Shown here piece after piece: positions 21,619 to 21,741 of a stretch of DNA of 21,741 nucleotides. The DNA is from an uncultured Corynebacterium sp. (GTDB lineage: Bacteria; Actinomycetota; Actinomycetes; Mycobacteriales; Mycobacteriaceae). The stretch spans positions 1 through 21,741 of the forward strand of contig NZ_CALLDG010000126.1 in the NCBI RefSeq assembly GCF_937999985.1. Reading direction: 5' to 3'. Positions within the stretch are counted from its first letter, which is position 1; every line of letters begins with the position of its first letter. A program made the translations under genes and the position numbers. The notes under the pieces are model-generated. The model was given only the letters and a program-made list of their open reading frames with translations. It searched no databases and was not told the origin of the DNA.

Positions 21619-21741
21619 GTGTCCCCTACCCAGCCTCACTCTCCAGATGAATCATCAGGTCTGCACAGCGGCAAGCTGCGCCTAGACCTGCAGCAGACCC
21701 TTGAGAACTGCATCGTCATCGACATTGAAACCACGGGGCTA
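21619..21741 (+). CDS. DEDD-family (DnaQ-like) 3'-5' exonuclease, 5' part only
   Basis: The first 41 codons of a gene that runs off the right edge. After a polar N-terminus (MSPTQPHSPDESSG) the sequence reaches CIVIDIETTGL. This is the Exo I motif (DxExT) of DnaQ-type exonucleases, with the first two metal-binding acids D34 and E36. M. tuberculosis has Rv2191 at the same place, a protein joining a DnaQ exonuclease domain to a UvrC-like GIY-YIG nuclease region. The same fusion is likely here, but the rest is outside the window. A GTG start is assumed from the -10 spacing. Synteny and motif agree; final architecture is unknown. Confidence 0.8.
   Translation, partial: MSPTQPHSPDESSGLHSGKLRLDLQQTLENCIVIDIETTGL

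Noticed and set aside
1..21741. CRISPR array, insertion sequence, prophage or tRNA-linked integration
   Set aside because: No regularly spaced long repeats, transposase motifs, phage genes or tRNA-like folds were seen, and gene order is conserved-looking from end to end.

Overview
The window looks like a chromosomal segment of a Corynebacterium species, or a very close relative. The evidence is high GC content, the gene order, and cell-envelope genes typical of mycolate-bearing Actinobacteria. The order mraZ/rsmH - DUF3040 - GNAT - metF - polyprenyl synthase - mptA - Rv2175c-like - pknL - class II DAHP synthase - DEDDh RNase - acyltransferase - ROK kinase - pimB' - two NlpC/P60 genes - DnaQ-like exonuclease matches, from memory, the M. 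tuberculosis Rv2165c-Rv2191 region and the equivalent C. glutamicum region. PknL carries extracellular PASTA repeats, which points to the corynebacterial rather than the mycobacterial form. No plasmid, phage, IS, CRISPR, tRNA or rRNA feature was seen.

Layout. Left edge (1-1613, minus strand): the start of the division/cell-wall cluster, mraZ followed by rsmH, which runs off the window. mraZ has helically phased MraZ boxes upstream, and a long RNA hairpin lies between it and rsmH. 2148-3956: a DUF3040 membrane protein, a SAV_6107-type HEPN protein and a divergent GNAT acetyltransferase, with a LexA-box-like palindrome between the last two. 3989-9726: metF, divergent from a tightly coupled three-gene operon of polyprenyl diphosphate synthase, a CrtI-family FAD oxidoreductase and the polyprenyl-phosphomannose-dependent mannosyltransferase MptA. 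9626-12608: an Rv2175c-like DNA-binding protein, divergent from the Ser/Thr kinase PknL. 12714-19023 (all minus strand): aroG, a DEDDh RNase, a membrane acyltransferase, a PlsC-type acyltransferase, a ROK glucokinase and pimB'. 19108-21151: two paralogous secreted NlpC/P60 peptidoglycan hydrolases. Right edge: the first 41 codons of a DnaQ-like exonuclease on the plus strand.

How the genes work together. The theme is envelope biogenesis. It covers division-cluster control (MraZ, RsmH), prenyl carrier and lipoglycan synthesis (polyprenyl synthase, MptA, PimB'), phospholipid acylation (PlsC type), cell-wall cutting (two NlpC/P60 enzymes) and a PASTA kinase with its presumed DNA-binding substrate. 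metF, aroG and glucokinase are embedded housekeeping metabolism.

Regulatory reading. Several operators match known corynebacterial or bacterial consensus sequences: MraZ boxes, an McbR-type site filling the metF promoter spacer, a LexA-like box and a GlxR site. Many genes have a -10 hexamer 6-8 bases before the start codon and no Shine-Dalgarno sequence, which suggests leaderless mRNAs. The second NlpC/P60 gene has a leader of about 250 nt with internal repeats and a stable hairpin, and is a candidate riboswitch. Family assignments come from motif recognition and remembered synteny; no database search was run.
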